Shown in pieces: positions 1-11,915 of a stretch of 64,000 nt of DNA. Origin of the DNA: Mesotaenium endlicherianum (Eukaryota > Streptophyta > Zygnematophyceae > Zygnematales > Mesotaeniaceae); the NCBI GenBank assembly GCA_009602735.1, contig WELA01007148.1, forward strand, positions 265,142 to 329,141. The letters run 5' to 3'. A model generated the notes under the pieces. It worked only from the letters and a program-made list of their open reading frames with translations, was not told where the DNA came from and ran no database searches. Each line of letters begins with the position of its first letter. Position 1 is the first letter of the stretch. Position numbers and translations under genes: made by a program.

Positions 1-114
1 GGGGGGGACAGCCTCGCATAAGAATGGAAGAGGTGCATGTGAGAGGGAGAAGTAAACCGCAGGCAGCAGGCGGCACGGAAAAAAGGGGGAGGGGCGGAGG
101 CGGCGTGGACTCAC

Positions 115-2668
115 GGTGAGCAGCGGAATGAAGGTGGAGCGCAGCTCCGTCCAAATGGCCTGCGGCTTCTCGAAGCGCAGCAGGCCCAGCGAGGTGTAGT
201 AGATGGAGTTCCAGATGCCCGACCAGATGGTCTGGTCAAACGCCACCTTGGCGGGCACAACCCACCACGCCTTGAAGGGGATGAGCCACTGCGCAACACA
301 AGGAGGGGAGAAACAGGGGGGCACAGGCGGCGGATGCGGAGAGGAGGACAAGATTGTCAGTTTCCACCTTTCCAATCTCCCTGCAAGAGCAAGCTGCCTG
401 GCGCAGTTGGCCTGGGGCGGGGAGCAAGCCAACCATGCTGCGGGAACAGCCATGAGAATGCAGCAGAAAAGCGCACACACATGCGCGTGTGCGTGCGCAT
501 GCGTGTGCGCATGCGTGTGCGCGTGCGCAAGCACAGGCACAGGCTTGGACAACTCAATAGTAAACAGAGATTGGTCATATTCGACGCCTGACAACCGAAT
601 ACAGAAAAGTAACGCAGGCGAGAGTGGATGTCGCAGCGGCAGCCACAGCAGAGGGCGCTGCTCACCTCGCAAAAGTGGTAGTAGTAGTGGGAGAGCGAGC
701 CGTGCAGGCAGAAGCCCACGAGGCCTGAGCGCATCATGCGGCCGCGGTCAAAGTCCAGCAGCGCCTTGCCCTCCATGTACTGCACGCGTGCAGCCACACA
801 CACACATGAGCACAAGCACGAGCGCAAGCTACAGCGGAGACACAGCAGCTGGAGAGCATGATGAGTCTCACCCCGTGCACAAGCATGCATGTACTTGAAA
901 AAGAAAAGGGGAGCTTGGCAGGAGGCTGCAGCAGGGGCTCAAGGGTTACTCCAGAGGGCGGCAGACTGCAGCAAGGGAGAGAGCCCAGAATGCCACCACT
1001 TCTTCCCTCCCAATGTGAGTCCTCTGAGTTCTCTTCCTCTGATGCATACCTGAGCAGACCAGTCGCCCAGAGAATACACCACGCCAGAGATGCACATCTT
1101 GGCAAAGACGGGGTTCGTCTGCAGCATCGCCTCGTACGCCGACCAGTTGTGGCCCGGCACGTTGCGGATAATCTCAAACGTTGTCCAGCCCTGCACACCC
1201 GCAGTCCTCAGGGAAGCAAGGATCCATGGCAGCCTCTCAGTACTTGGCGCATGAGGACAGAGCAGGAACAGGAGACAGGAGCAGGAGCAGGAGCAGGAGC
1301 AGCAAGGAGGAGCAAGGGCAGGAGCAACGGCAGGAGCTGGGACAAGGGCAGCTAGTATTTGACGGTTCTTCACTGCCACGGGCCAGAGCTCCAAGCAGGC
1401 ACAGGGTGGTGATTGGATGGCCTGAGGTCACCCTGAGCAGCATGGTGTATGCAGTAGCTTCAGAGAGCACACCCCTGCAAGCTTCGCAAGGCTGTGGGCG
1501 CTATGTCAAAACTAAGCCTTCAAGCAAAAGGCGTCCAAAAACACACGCACTGCACACACTGAATACTGAAATACTCCATTCCGCGCAGCCACGCACTCGT
1601 CAGCATCAATCACACATGTCGAGAGACTCAGTCTCGAGGAATACCCAATCGCGAGGAGCCAGAGACAGCACAAACGCCACACAAGCAAGCCAGGGCGTGA
1701 GCCTCTACCTATGCCTATGCCTATAAGGCTACGCCTGTGCCTATGCATATGACTTTCATTGAGGCCACTCACGGGCATGAAGCTTCTCACAGCCTGCTAC
1801 ACAACAGTTCGTCAGAGTCCGGCTCCATGCTGGGGCAAAGTCCTCAAAAGATGTGCACTCGCTGCCCGGGGGTTCATGGTCAGCCTTGACAACGGCCACT
1901 CACCGCCCAAGATTCGTGGTCGATTGTGAAGACTTTGGCGAGCGTGGCCGCCGCGACGAAGCCCACAATGGCGCCATTGATCACACGGTCCAGCACCTGG
2001 CGCTCCTCCTCCTCCGAGCGCGCAAACCACACCCACTGCGGCTGGTACTGCACTGCCGCCAGCACCTGCGCCCCCATCTGGTTTGCTGCCAGAAGCTGTA
2101 CCGCCTCCGCAGCGCTGTGAGTGCCTCCAATGTTGAAGTTGTAGTTGTTGGAGCTGTCCAGGATGTGAGGGGTTTCCGTCATAGAGAAGTTGTCCACAGA
2201 GAACAGGTTGTTCGACCCAGACCCAGACCCAGACTCGCTCGTGTAGAAGGAGCCCCCCTGCGTATCGTCCGTCGGATCCATGCTGTGCACTGGGGCATTG
2301 GCCTCCTCCACCACAGCATGATAGCATCGGTGGGACCGCGGGCCATTCCGGGAACTGGCAGGGAGTGCATCGCTCCCTGACACCAGACCTGCGAAATTTC
2401 CCCCTAATCCCTTTGCAGAAACCAGCCACTTCGCAGATGCCTTCCTTGAAGACTTCCTGTGCGCCCCTGTGCCAGTCAACTCCTCTCCAAGCTGAGAGGA
2501 ACTGCACGATGCACTCTGGCCCGAGACCCTCCTCTCCTTAAGGGCCACTGCGGGCACCACATTTGAGGAAGAGCTCAAGCGACCACTTCCTCCTAACCCT
2601 CCTACAAAAGGAATGTTGGCATCAGAAAGGAGACCAAGCTGCAAGCCTGCAGAAGTTGCAGCTGCCAT
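115..2668 (-). CDS. Mpv17/PMP22-family membrane protein, plastid type (5' part, four exons)
   Basis: Host gene. Exons read 2668-1904, 1190-1050, 779-666 and 288-115, each flanked by GT donors (GTGAGT, GTATGC, GTGAGC, GTGAGT) and CAG acceptors, all phase 0; 398 residues are visible and the last roughly 50 lie beyond the left edge. Residues 1-230 are a long, Ser/Gly-rich N-terminal extension starting MAAATSAG, which looks like a plastid transit peptide plus a variable linker. The Mpv17 domain follows, with HNWSAYEAMLQTNP, VYSLGDWSAQ, GSLSHYYYHFCE and WWVVPAKVAFDQTIW. These match, nearly residue for residue as I recall it, Arabidopsis At1g52870 (chloroplast Mpv17/PMP22 protein). Family members are four-helix membrane proteins of organelles, thought to affect membrane permeability; the exact substrate is unknown. 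The start is the first in-frame ATG before the transit-like region. No break is seen. Confidence 0.9.
478..540. repeat. Alternating GTGCGC/GCATGC simple repeat in intron 3
   Basis: A run of alternating purine-pyrimidine (GTGCGT, GCGCAT units) lies within intron 3 (289-665) of the Mpv17-family gene. Such tracts can adopt Z-DNA. It does not touch an exon. Confidence 0.8.
1262..1345. repeat. GGAGCA-type imperfect simple repeat in intron 1
   Basis: Intron 1 (1191-1903) carries an imperfect hexamer repeat of the GGAGCA/GGAACA type. No coding signal; the open frames through it are by-products of the repeat. Confidence 0.7.
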
Positions 2669-4495
2669 TCGATTGACCAGAAAATTTGACTTCCAACCTC
2701 AATATGAGGAAAAAAGAAGAAAATGGACACAGAGTCTAAATTGTAATAAAAATTCAGTAGCTGTGACGTGAAGGCACAAGGCAACCGAATCTCAAAAAAT
2801 AGGGGTCCACCGGCGGGGCGGCAATGCTAGCTATGGCGATCAATAGCAGAGGCGCAGGATGGCTGATGCAAAAGAACCACAAGGCTTCGGCGCAGCTCTA
2901 AGGCTTGAACTTCGACCTCTCCAGGCTCACCAGACACCAGAAATTCTCGATCAGATATTCACAACATCATGGAGGACAGCTTCTTATTAGCTTGATCCCT
3001 GTGAAATTGGGGAACCTAGGATGCTGGTTGGCTCACGGCTGGCTGCTCGGACTGGCTCGGATGCAGCTCGGATGGCCCCAACTGTGCTTCCGTGTCAGCG
3101 ATAGGTGCGCGCTGGAGCTTTCGGGCACAGTTTGGGCATAACGAAAACACGCCCACGGCATTTCAGGAGACGACAATTTTCAGCTGCTGCCCAAGCTACG
3201 GTCCGAAAACCTTCCTACCTCGCCAGAAGGCAGGGGCTGCATATTCACAAAGTTCTCGATCATAATGTACTGCCACACCGGCCAGCACCATGTTGCATGC
3301 TGATACATGTTCCGATATGATTGAGGGTCAGCCCCTGAGAGCCAGTTGGACCTCGTTCGGCTGGTCTAGATGTGCTGGTGCAGACATAATAAAACACGTG
3401 GATTGAAGGTTCATGCCACTGTTCGTGATTCGACATACGATGGGTATGACTGCATTGTATGTAAGCTTCTACAACAAATATTGCAATCGTTTGCGACCAG
3501 TTGCTCCTACGGTAACACGAGCACTTCTTCGAGCGGGCGAAAGTGGAAGTCGTCAGAGACGCTTTGCCCTGCTTCGCCCAGCCCAGCCCTGCAAGTGTGA
3601 AGTTTGAAGTAGGAGATACTTAGCGAGATCGTCAGAGAATCCAATCGAGAGGTTCCTATCTGCTGCAATCACCACGATCCTGCACGCGGCAAGAGTGTAC
3701 GAGCTCGCAAAGTGAAGCGCATGACCATGCGATACCGTTTTGTGGCTGAAGAGCTTTTGGGTAACAGAAATTGGCCTTTACTCACAACATGCAGTGGTCG
3801 TCAGGGACCGAAAATTACCGCCTTTTTGTACGAAGTCCTAAAGAAATGTTTTAACTCTGATATAACAAGCACGGTCAGAAATTATGTTCTGGACGCTCCA
3901 GCGCGTGTTATCGAACTTCCTTGACCAGCTTCCTGTTCCTAGAGTCGCAGAGAACAGTTGGGCGACACGAATTCAAGAACTCGAATCACGATATCAGAAT
4001 GAAGAGCGTTGTTAGGGTACATGTGGCACCAGCTGAGTCTTCAAGAGTGACAGATAATGACAGGACTCTTCTGCCCACTTCTGAGTTCTGCCCATACTCA
4101 AATGCACGCGACGTTGTCACAGAGTTGCAAGCTGCTGCACTAGACGGCTACTGAAGAGGCCTCGGATGCCGGCTGTCGCTTGTTATGTCTTATAATTTCT
4201 TTAGCGTGGCTGCTTCACGAACGTGGCATCTGAAGGCACTGCCAACATTGCCAGTGATATCTAAGTTCGAAAATATGCAGGTAATTACCATTTAGCCATG
4301 GGCTACAAACCCCGACGCCACTTGTAGTTTCAAGGCAGCCGACTTCGTACGGGTCAACAAAGCATGTCGTAGACACAAGACAAACCGACACGCGCTTGAG
4401 CGTGTGAATACAGATCTCAATGGCAGGTGTTTAAAGACGGCGCTTGAGTGCGTGGTCATGATTAAACAAGACTGTCAATGCAACTTTACTCGAAA
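2669..4495. other. Gene-free upstream region of the Mpv17-family gene
   Basis: About 1.8 kb between the host start codon and the first retroelement remains. It must contain the host 5' UTR and promoter, but I see no clear TATA box, no RNA gene and no recognisable protein. The short open frames here (for example near 3105-3320 and 3712-3924) resemble no family and have no supporting context. Confidence 0.6.
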
Positions 4496-5290
4496 CTGCA
4501 AAACAATTTTATAATAATGTAGTATGTTAAAATGGGCTACCCTCTAATATCATCTCACATAGAGACCTAAAATTCACCTCCAAGTGCTAGAGAGCTTCAA
4601 TGGGGTTGATGGGAGTCATACCAGCTGCTCAATACAGCAAACCACCCTCAGACTGATGGACAAACTGAGAGAACTAGCAGAGTTCTTCAGGATGTGCTGA
4701 GAGCTTACATAAACCAAAAACGAGATATTTGGGATGACCTGTAGCCTCAGATTTCGTTTGTTGTGAACAGCACTGTTCATGCGTCAACGGGAAAGTCACT
4801 GTTTGAACTCAGCTTGGGAAGGGTATGTAAGTCCCCCCTAATCCTTGGCACACCCTGAGGGAATTGACAATTCGTCCTCCCTCCAGTTAACCCAAGAGTT
4901 CGTTGACACCTTGTCAAAAGTCCAAAGGAACTTGTATAGGGCTCAAGAAAACGAACAAAATATACGAATCACCACCGTCGGGAACCAACATTTGCAAAAG
5001 GGGACTTGGTCAAATTGCAATATAAACATGTGTACCTTACTGGGGTGGTCATCAAGAAGCTTCGTCCTGTCTAGATCGGTCCATATGCGGTGGTACGCCG
5101 AGTCGATCGAAATGCCTACATATTGAACATGTCAGCGAAATACAAAGGCCACCCAGTGTTATTTCTTGGAACCGTACATTAGAGGTGATACACTGTTCAC
5201 TGGGTGATTACTTGTCCAACCGAGACCAGTCCCCAAAGTGAACCAGATTTTGGGAGCACGGTCTGTCCGTCGATTCTCTAAATATGTCAT
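4496..5290 (+). pseudogene. A3: old family A pol remnant (integrase to chromodomain), left part
   Basis: A degraded piece of the family A integrase, recognisable against 9840-10650 of A2. It includes the region around the [10 protein letters not shown] motif and runs towards the chromodomain. It is heavily broken, more than its neighbours, so it is among the oldest sequences here. It ends at the target duplication GTCAT (5286-5290) made by A2, and its continuation lies at 14371-14640. Confidence 0.8.
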
Positions 5291-5991
5291 TGTAATGAAT
5301 CAGTACATTGGTCTATATAATATTAATTTAAATGCAATAGTTAATTTAGTTCAGCCTGCTGAACTCTAGTTAATGATCAGTCTGCTGGACTTTATATTTT
5401 ATATCAGTTTAATGACTCATCCCAAAGTAGCAGGCTGAGGTCACCTTAAGTGAGCTTGCTGACACATTCTTTGACAGCCAGCTGACTTCCGTACTCGGTA
5501 GCAGCGAACTGCCTCGATATGCCACTAAGTGTGGTATGCTAGATGAATGGCCAGATGACATCCCTATGATGGATGGCGATTCGGGATGATGGGAGATGGC
5601 GGTGGATTTGGTTAACTGAGGTCCTACCAACGTGGTTAACTCCCGGGTAGGCGGTGCCATCGCACTGACCGTTGAACAGTAAACTCATTCCATGTACATA
5701 TGCTAGGCATTGCTCTCGAGTTCGGCATTCGAAAACGAGGCCAACTCTCTTGTACAGCTTACTGAGAGAGATCTGAATCCAAGGCGAGAAGCCATTAATA
5801 CGCACTGTCTTCTAACCTTGCTTATGTATGAGTAAACTGATTTGCATTATTGATGCTAGTATACTCGCATTTGACTTACGGATATTATTCACTGCTAGTG
5901 TGTTGTCCTTTGCCGTTTGACCAGTTAACGGAAAATACCATAAAGATTACTTGCTGATATAAAGATCTTTATTAATTGTTAATCGCCTAAT
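5291..5991 (+). repeat. 5' LTR of A2 (family A)
   Basis: Starts TGTAATGAATC and follows the family A LTR closely (compare 11000-11719). The primer-binding site and the start of gag seen in A1 are not recognisable after it. Confidence 0.85.
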
Positions 5992-6006
5992 CGTCGGAGT
6001 GTAGAC

Positions 6007-6975
6007 TTGGGAGCATTGTTCGTTCAAATGCAGTCGCAAATGACGACCATGTATCAGTCCCAACAAGAGGACAAAAGAATCATTATGTCTCTACTGCGGG
6101 ACAGAGACAACTGGGGTCACAAACCACTGGTGGTGGTGGCAGAGGGCCTAGTAAGCCCAAGCCAAAACCTCCCCAGGACTATGATCCTGAGGGAAACAGA
6201 AAATATTACCCGATCAAGTTTCTCGCATCTGTTGAGCAGTGGCTAGAGAACTACCCAGAACTGCAAGATTACAAGAAGGTCAAGCACACCGTTGCGCTAC
6301 TGAAAGGCAGTGCCGCAGACTGGTGGCTATACTGGAAAGGAGAGCGTGACGCTCAGCAACTCGGTGACCCTACGTGAGTAGAGTTTGTCGAGAAGTTGCA
6401 TGAGAATTTTGATGTCATCAACCAGCAGGAGAAAGCTATCTATGCGATGATCTCCCTGACACTGAAGCAGACCACTTCAGCTGCTGAGTTTGCTCAAAAG
6501 TTCCAGGAGAACACGATGAAACAGCCAGACTTGCCAGAACGGTATAGGATAGCATACTTCAGGTATGGCTTGAAGTCCGAGGTCTCCGGTCATTTTGCTG
6601 AAAAGAAGTATGAAAAACTGGCTGACTTGATCCAGGATGCTGATGCCTGGAATCAGCAGCAGTTCAATCACATGCGCCAGAGTAATGCTTTGGTGTCTAA
6701 GATTGTCAAAAAGCCCCACGGTTCCTACAATGTAATTGGGGAAGACCAGGCTGAGGATGATGAGGGTGATGGATATGAGTATGAGTATAATGCTATACAG
6801 TCTAGAGGTAGAGGTGGTTACCCTCGAGGCGGCTATGGAAGAGGTGGTGGTAGGACTAAGCCGAGACCAGCCTGAGCAGAATCTGTTTGCTTCCATTGCC
6901 AGCAGACGGGTCACTTCAGAGAGCAGTGTCCAGTCAAGCACCTCCCAAAGGTCGAGAGAAAAGACCAGCCTTTAA
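6007..6975 (+). pseudogene. A2 gag remnant
   Basis: Gag packages the element RNA into particles. The piece matches the middle and end of the A1 gag: a Retrotrans_gag-type core (ADWWLYWKGER, EKAIYAMISLTLKQT), an Arg/Gly-rich stretch, then a CCHC zinc knuckle of the CX2CX4HX4C type near 6885-6930. The N-terminal third present in A1 is not seen here. It lies directly upstream of pol. Broken. Confidence 0.85.
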
Positions 6976-7063
6976 AAGACAACAATAGTCAATAATCCAG
7001 TCTACTGACTGTGAGGATGCTAGAGATAGTGAGTCGTCACTAGCTGCCCTCGTAGCAGGTATT

Positions 7064-10000
7064 ATGGGTCCAGCTGAACTGGATTCACTATGCATGCCTG
7101 ACAAACAGATAAAGGAGACCATCAGCAATATAGACGTCCAGAGAGTGCACACTCTGGATGCTCTTGTTCCACCTGATGTCCAACATTTCTTTGCTACGTC
7201 AGGAGAACAATGCGAAAGTCAGGAAAAGACAGTCCCCCCTATCCTACTGCATTGCATGATTGCAGGTAGGAAGGTAAGGGCATTTGTTGACGGAGGGGCG
7301 TCACATACTTTTATCCACAAGGACTTAGTTAAGCGGCTAAGGCTGCCTACTGTCACCCAAGGGAATAGAAAAATATTCCTTGGAGATGCCTCAAGTATCC
7401 CGAGAGGAGTTATAACCAAGTCTATTGAGGTCCAATTAGGTTCTGGCATTGCAGTTCTAACTGAAACGCTTACATTTGAGGTAATCAACACTGGCTTTTA
7501 TGATCTCGTGCTAGGCAAGTCCTCGCTTAATAAACATCAAGCTGAAGTGTGTTGGAGCAGAGGTACACTTAAAGTGAGAGGAGCCAGTGATGGGCAGACT
7601 GACTTGGCACCCACCAGTGCTCTTCCTCTTGTCCTGTGTGGATGGCAAATGAAGGAAAAGAAGAGGCTTCCAGAAGGATGCAAGTTGCTGAATGCAATGG
7701 AGTTCGTCAAAAGCTGGAACCAGAAGGAAGACAGAATGTTCTGTCTGCTGCTAAGAGAGGTACCTCCTCAACCTGAAGAAGTGGTTGAGAAAAAGGTAAG
7801 CCCTCCGGAGCACCCTACTGCTGCAAAAATTGTTGCTCAGTACACGGATGTATTTAATATGCCTCCAGGACTACTCCCTAAGAGGGAAGTAGATCATAGG
7901 ATTGATTTATTACCTGGGAGTCAGCCACCCTGGCAAAGCACGGATGGCTTGTCTTATGTGGACAGCGAGGAGTTGAAAACACAGATTGCAGAGCTTGAGG
8001 AAAATGGTTATATTTCTCCCAGTAAATCACCTTACGGCGCACCCATCCTATTTGTTAAGAAAAAGGATGGCAGTATGCGGATGTGTGTGGAGTACAGAGT
8101 TCTGAACAGAATTACAGTAAAGAACAAGTATGCTTTACCCAGAATCGAGGACTTGCTTGATACCCTGTCTGGCGCTAAGGTGTTCAGTAAGATAGATCTC
8201 AAGAGTGGTTATCATCAAATCAGAATTGCTGAGGGGATGAACACAAGACTGCCTTCCGTACACGTTATGGACACTATGAGTTCAACGTGATGCCATTTGG
8301 ACTGACTAATGCTCCTGCGACCTTCATGGGTGCTACGAATGACATTTTCAGACCTTATTTGGATAAGCTTGTGCAAGTTTTCCTGGATGATATTTTGATT
8401 TTCTCTAAAGATGAAGCTCGGCACGTTGAACACATAAAGACAGTCCTGGACACTCTAAGAAAGAATCACTTATATGCTAAAATGAGCAAGTGTGATTTCT
8501 TTGAAGAAAGTATTGAATTCTTAGGCCACGTTGTCAGTAAACACGGCATCAGTGTGGNCACGGCATCAGTGTGGATCCGAAGAAAGTCCAGACCATAAGG
8601 GACTGGCCAGTATCACAGTCTGTCTCTGAAGTTAGATCCTTCCTCGGGTTGGCTAAGTACTATAGGAGATTTATTGAGAATAATTCCACAAAGGCCAGTA
8701 AACTGACTGACCTTACTAAGAAGAACATAGGGTATGTTTGGGGGGAAGAGCAGCAGGCTGTCTTCCAGACCCTTAAAGATGCTCTTTGTTCTGCCCCAGT
8801 GCTAGCCGTGTATGACCCCAGCAAACCAGTGCAGGTGGTTACTGATGCCTCTGATTTTGCCATGGGTGCTATTTTGTTGCAGCCTGCTGACAAAACCACA
8901 AAAGATGGTAAGGTACGGCAGGAGTGGCATCCTGTGTTGTACGAGTTTATGAAATTTAATCCAGCGGAAATTAATTACTCAGTGCATGATAACGAGCTGC
9001 TAGCTATCATTCATGTACTCGAACACTGGAGAGCATACTTACATGGTAAAGCTTTTAAGGTGATTACAGATCATCTAGCTCTGACCCACTTTCAGAAGAA
9101 GTCCAAGCTGTCGAGGAGGGAGAATCGCTGGAGCCAGATGCTGGAGCAGTTCCAAGTCCAGATCGACTACAAACCAGGGAAGTTGAATCCTGCTGATGCA
9201 CTCTCTAGAAGACCTGACTTGCAAGAAAGGAACTTTAGTCAGCATGCTGTAGATAAATTTGTGTGTGCACTCACTTCACTAAAGGTGAAAAAGTCCTTCC
9301 TTGAACAACTTAGGAAAGCCTACCTTTCTGACCCAACATTTGAGCCCAGCCCCACTACTGGTGTGTGTCCTGCTACTGCACTCGGGTATAAACTTAAGGG
9401 AGGGGTCTGGGTGACTGAAACCACTTCAGGCAGGCTGAAGCTGGTTGTTCCTATTAACGTGGAAATAAGGTCCCTTTTATTGAGTCAAGCACATGACAGT
9501 TTACTGGGGGGGCATTTGGGGCAGGCCAAAACTGTTGGCAAACCGGCAAAACATTATCATTGGGAGGGGTTGCCCCGGGAGGTCTTGAAATATGTGAAGT
9601 CCTGTGATCAGTGTCAAAGAAATAAGTATAGGCACACACCACCGGGAGGTCTCTTGCAACCGCTGCCCATCCCAGCGGGCCACTGGGAAACTATATCTAT
9701 GGATTGGGTGGTCACACTGCCACGAACTGCTAATGGGCATGATTCGATACTATTAGTCGTGGATAAACTGACAAAAATGGTCATTTTCATCCCCACAACT
9801 GTCAAAGTAACTGCCCTCGAAATTGCGAGACAGTTCTACAACCATGTCGTATGCCAACATGGGCTACCCTCTAATATCATCTCAGACCGAGACTCAAAAT
9901 TTACCTCCAAGTTTTGGAGAGCTTTAGTGGGGTTAATGGGAGTCAAACAGCTGCTCAGCACAGCAAACCACCCTCAGACTGATGGGCAGACTGAAAGAAT

Positions 10001-10796
10001 TAACCGAGTGCTGCAGGAGGTGCTGAGAGCATATATGAACCAAAAACAAGATAATTGGAATGACCTGTTGCCTCAAATTCAGTTTGCGGTCAACAGCGCG
10101 GTGCACGCGTCAACGGGCAAGACTCCTTTTGAATTCAGCTTGGGTAGAGTCCCTAAGTTTCCTTTAGATGTGCTAGGGGAGTCTTTAACTCACCCTCAAG
10201 GAATTGACAATCCGGTCTCCCTCCAGTTGACTCAGGAGTTTGCTGACACCCTGTCAGAAGTCCAACAAAACCTGCACAAAGTCCAAGAAATTCAACAAAA
10301 ATACGCTAATCAGGACTGTCGCGAGCTGACATTTTCTAAGGGCGATTTAGTCAAACTGCACTCTCAGCACCTGTACCTCCCTGGTGTGGTCAAGAAAAAG
10401 CTTGGCCCTGTCTGGGTCGATCCATATTCGGTGGTGTGTCGTGTCGGTCAGAATGCTTACAAACTGAACATGTCAGCCAAATACAAGGGTCACCCGGTCT
10501 TTAATGTCTCCTTCCTGGAACCATACATCAAAGGTGATACACTGTTTTCAGGTCGGTTACCTGTCCAACCGGGACCGGTCCCCGCTGTACGGGACGGCAA
10601 TCCTGAGGAATATGAGGTTGAGGAGATTTTAGACGCGCGCACGGTCCGTCGATCGTCTAGATATGTCATGAAGTACCTCATTCGATGGAAGGGTTACCAT
10701 GCCTCTGGGGACACTTGGGAATTTAAGGACCATTTGACTAATGCCAAAGGGGCGTTGAAACGGTTCCACCTTCGAACGGCTGGAGCACCTCCCTAG
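7064..10796 (+). pseudogene. A2 pol: protease, RT, RNase H, integrase, chromodomain
   Basis: Domains in order: an aspartic protease with [15 protein letters not shown] near 7286-7330; reverse transcriptase from about 7820, with [19 protein letters not shown] and a [10 protein letters not shown] active-site motif near 8380; RNase H with [12 protein letters not shown] near 8840 and [11 protein letters not shown] near 9060; integrase with the His/His/Cys/Cys finger ([13 protein letters not shown] ... SCDQCQRNK) and catalytic D, D and E in [14 protein letters not shown] and GQTERINR; and a chromodomain ([16 protein letters not shown]) near 10670-10730. The chromodomain marks it as a chromovirus, a group whose integrases are thought to favour heterochromatin. 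Broken, with a few breaks. Confidence 0.92.
8558..8558. other. Unresolved base (n)
   Basis: The only ambiguous base in the window, flanked by a short direct repeat, the usual look of an assembly join. It is a sequence-quality mark, not biology. Confidence 0.7.
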
Positions 10797-10823
10797 CCGT
10801 CATTTCAGTTGACACGGGAAGGT

Positions 10824-10862
10824 GACAGGAGGTCCTGTCTCCATTTAAGTTGGAGGGGAAAA
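10824..10862 (+). promoter_or_regulatory. Post-pol hairpin and polypurine-like tract (A2)
   Basis: Just after the pol stop is a perfect inverted repeat, GACAGGAGGTCCTGTC (10824-10839). It is followed within 10 bases by AAGTTGGAGGGGAAAA, which closely resembles the true 3' polypurine tract AAGTTGGAGGGAT next to the 3' LTR (about 13640-13653). The pair recurs in A1, A5, A6 and A7 (and weakly in A3), which argues for a cis-acting role. What it does is unknown. Confidence 0.65.
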
Positions 10863-10999
10863 TATATGACAGTTTGTGTGCGAGAGCGAGTAAGGGACAG
10901 TTGGGTGAATCCTAAGTGTCAGCATAGTGACAGAGGGGACAGACTGGGCCACATAAAGCACCTTTGGCTGAAGGAAAAAGGGCCTCGCACAGCAATACA

Positions 11000-11719
11000 T
11001 GTAATGAATCAGTATATTAGTGGATATAATATTCATTTAAATCTAATAGTTAATTAAGTTCAGCCTGCTGAACTTTAGTTAATAATCAGTCTGCTGGACT
11101 TTACATAATTATCAGTTTAATGACTCGGCCGAAAGCAGCAGGCTGAAGTCAACTTAAGTCAGCTTGCTGACACATTCTTTGACAGCCAGCTGACTTCCGT
11201 GCTCGGTAGCAGCGAACTGCCTTGATATGCATCTAAGTACGATATGCTAGATGAATGGCCAGATGACATCCCTATGATGGATGGCTATTCGGGATGATGG
11301 GAGATGGCGGTGGATTTGGTTAACCGAGGTCCTACCAACGTGGTTAACTCCCGGGTAGGCGGTGCCATCGCACTGACCGTTGAACAGTAAACTCATTCCA
11401 TGTACATACGCTAGACATTGCTCTCGAGTTCGGCATTCGGACACGAGGCCAACTCTCTTGTATAGCTTACTGAGAGAGATCTGAATCCAAGGCGAGAAGC
11501 CATTGATACGCACTGTCTTCTAACCTTGCTTATGTATGAGTTTACTGATTTGCATTATTGATGCTAGTTTACTCTCATTTGACTGACGAGTATTAGTCAC
11601 TGCTAGTGCGTTGTCCTTTTGCCGTTAAACAGTTAACGGAAAGTACCATAAAGATTACTTGCTGATATAAAGATCTTTATTAATTGTTAATCGCCTATTT
11701 GGTAAGTCGATTCATTTCA
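11000..11719 (+). repeat. Solo LTR of family A inside A2
   Basis: A 720-bp LTR, TGTAATGAATC to GATTCATTTCA, flanked by the 5-bp duplication ATACA at 10995-10999 and 11720-11724. There is no internal sequence beside it. It interrupts the untranslated leader between A2 pol and the extra gene, since the flanks read on as in A6 (56340-56400). Solo LTRs form by recombination between the two LTRs of a full element. Confidence 0.92.
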
Positions 11720-11915
11720 ATACATCACTTAACACACCTGGAAACACATTCATACGTTTATGTCTAGCGCACCGCAACTACGTCAACTCCTAGCAATCAT
11801 CCTGTAAGGTAAACAGGGTCAAAAGTACCATACAAACACAAACTTACTTCCTTCCTGCAACTCCTATGACAAAGGTCGATATCCTACTAACCTGTGCCCT
11901 GGTTACATGTGCAAA

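Noticed and set aside
1181-1726. Plus-strand open frames across the host gene introns.
   Set aside because: They overlap exons of the clearly conserved minus-strand gene and consist of simple-repeat translation.
5291-5991. The roughly 720-bp repeat seen many times looked at first like a MITE or other dispersed DNA element.
   Set aside because: It starts TG and ends CA, makes 5-bp duplications, and is followed by a tRNA-Met primer-binding site at 24922 and preceded by a polypurine tract at 34095. It is therefore an LTR.
8558-8558. The short direct repeat around the unresolved base as a biological tandem repeat.
   Set aside because: It sits on the only n in the window and looks like an assembly join.
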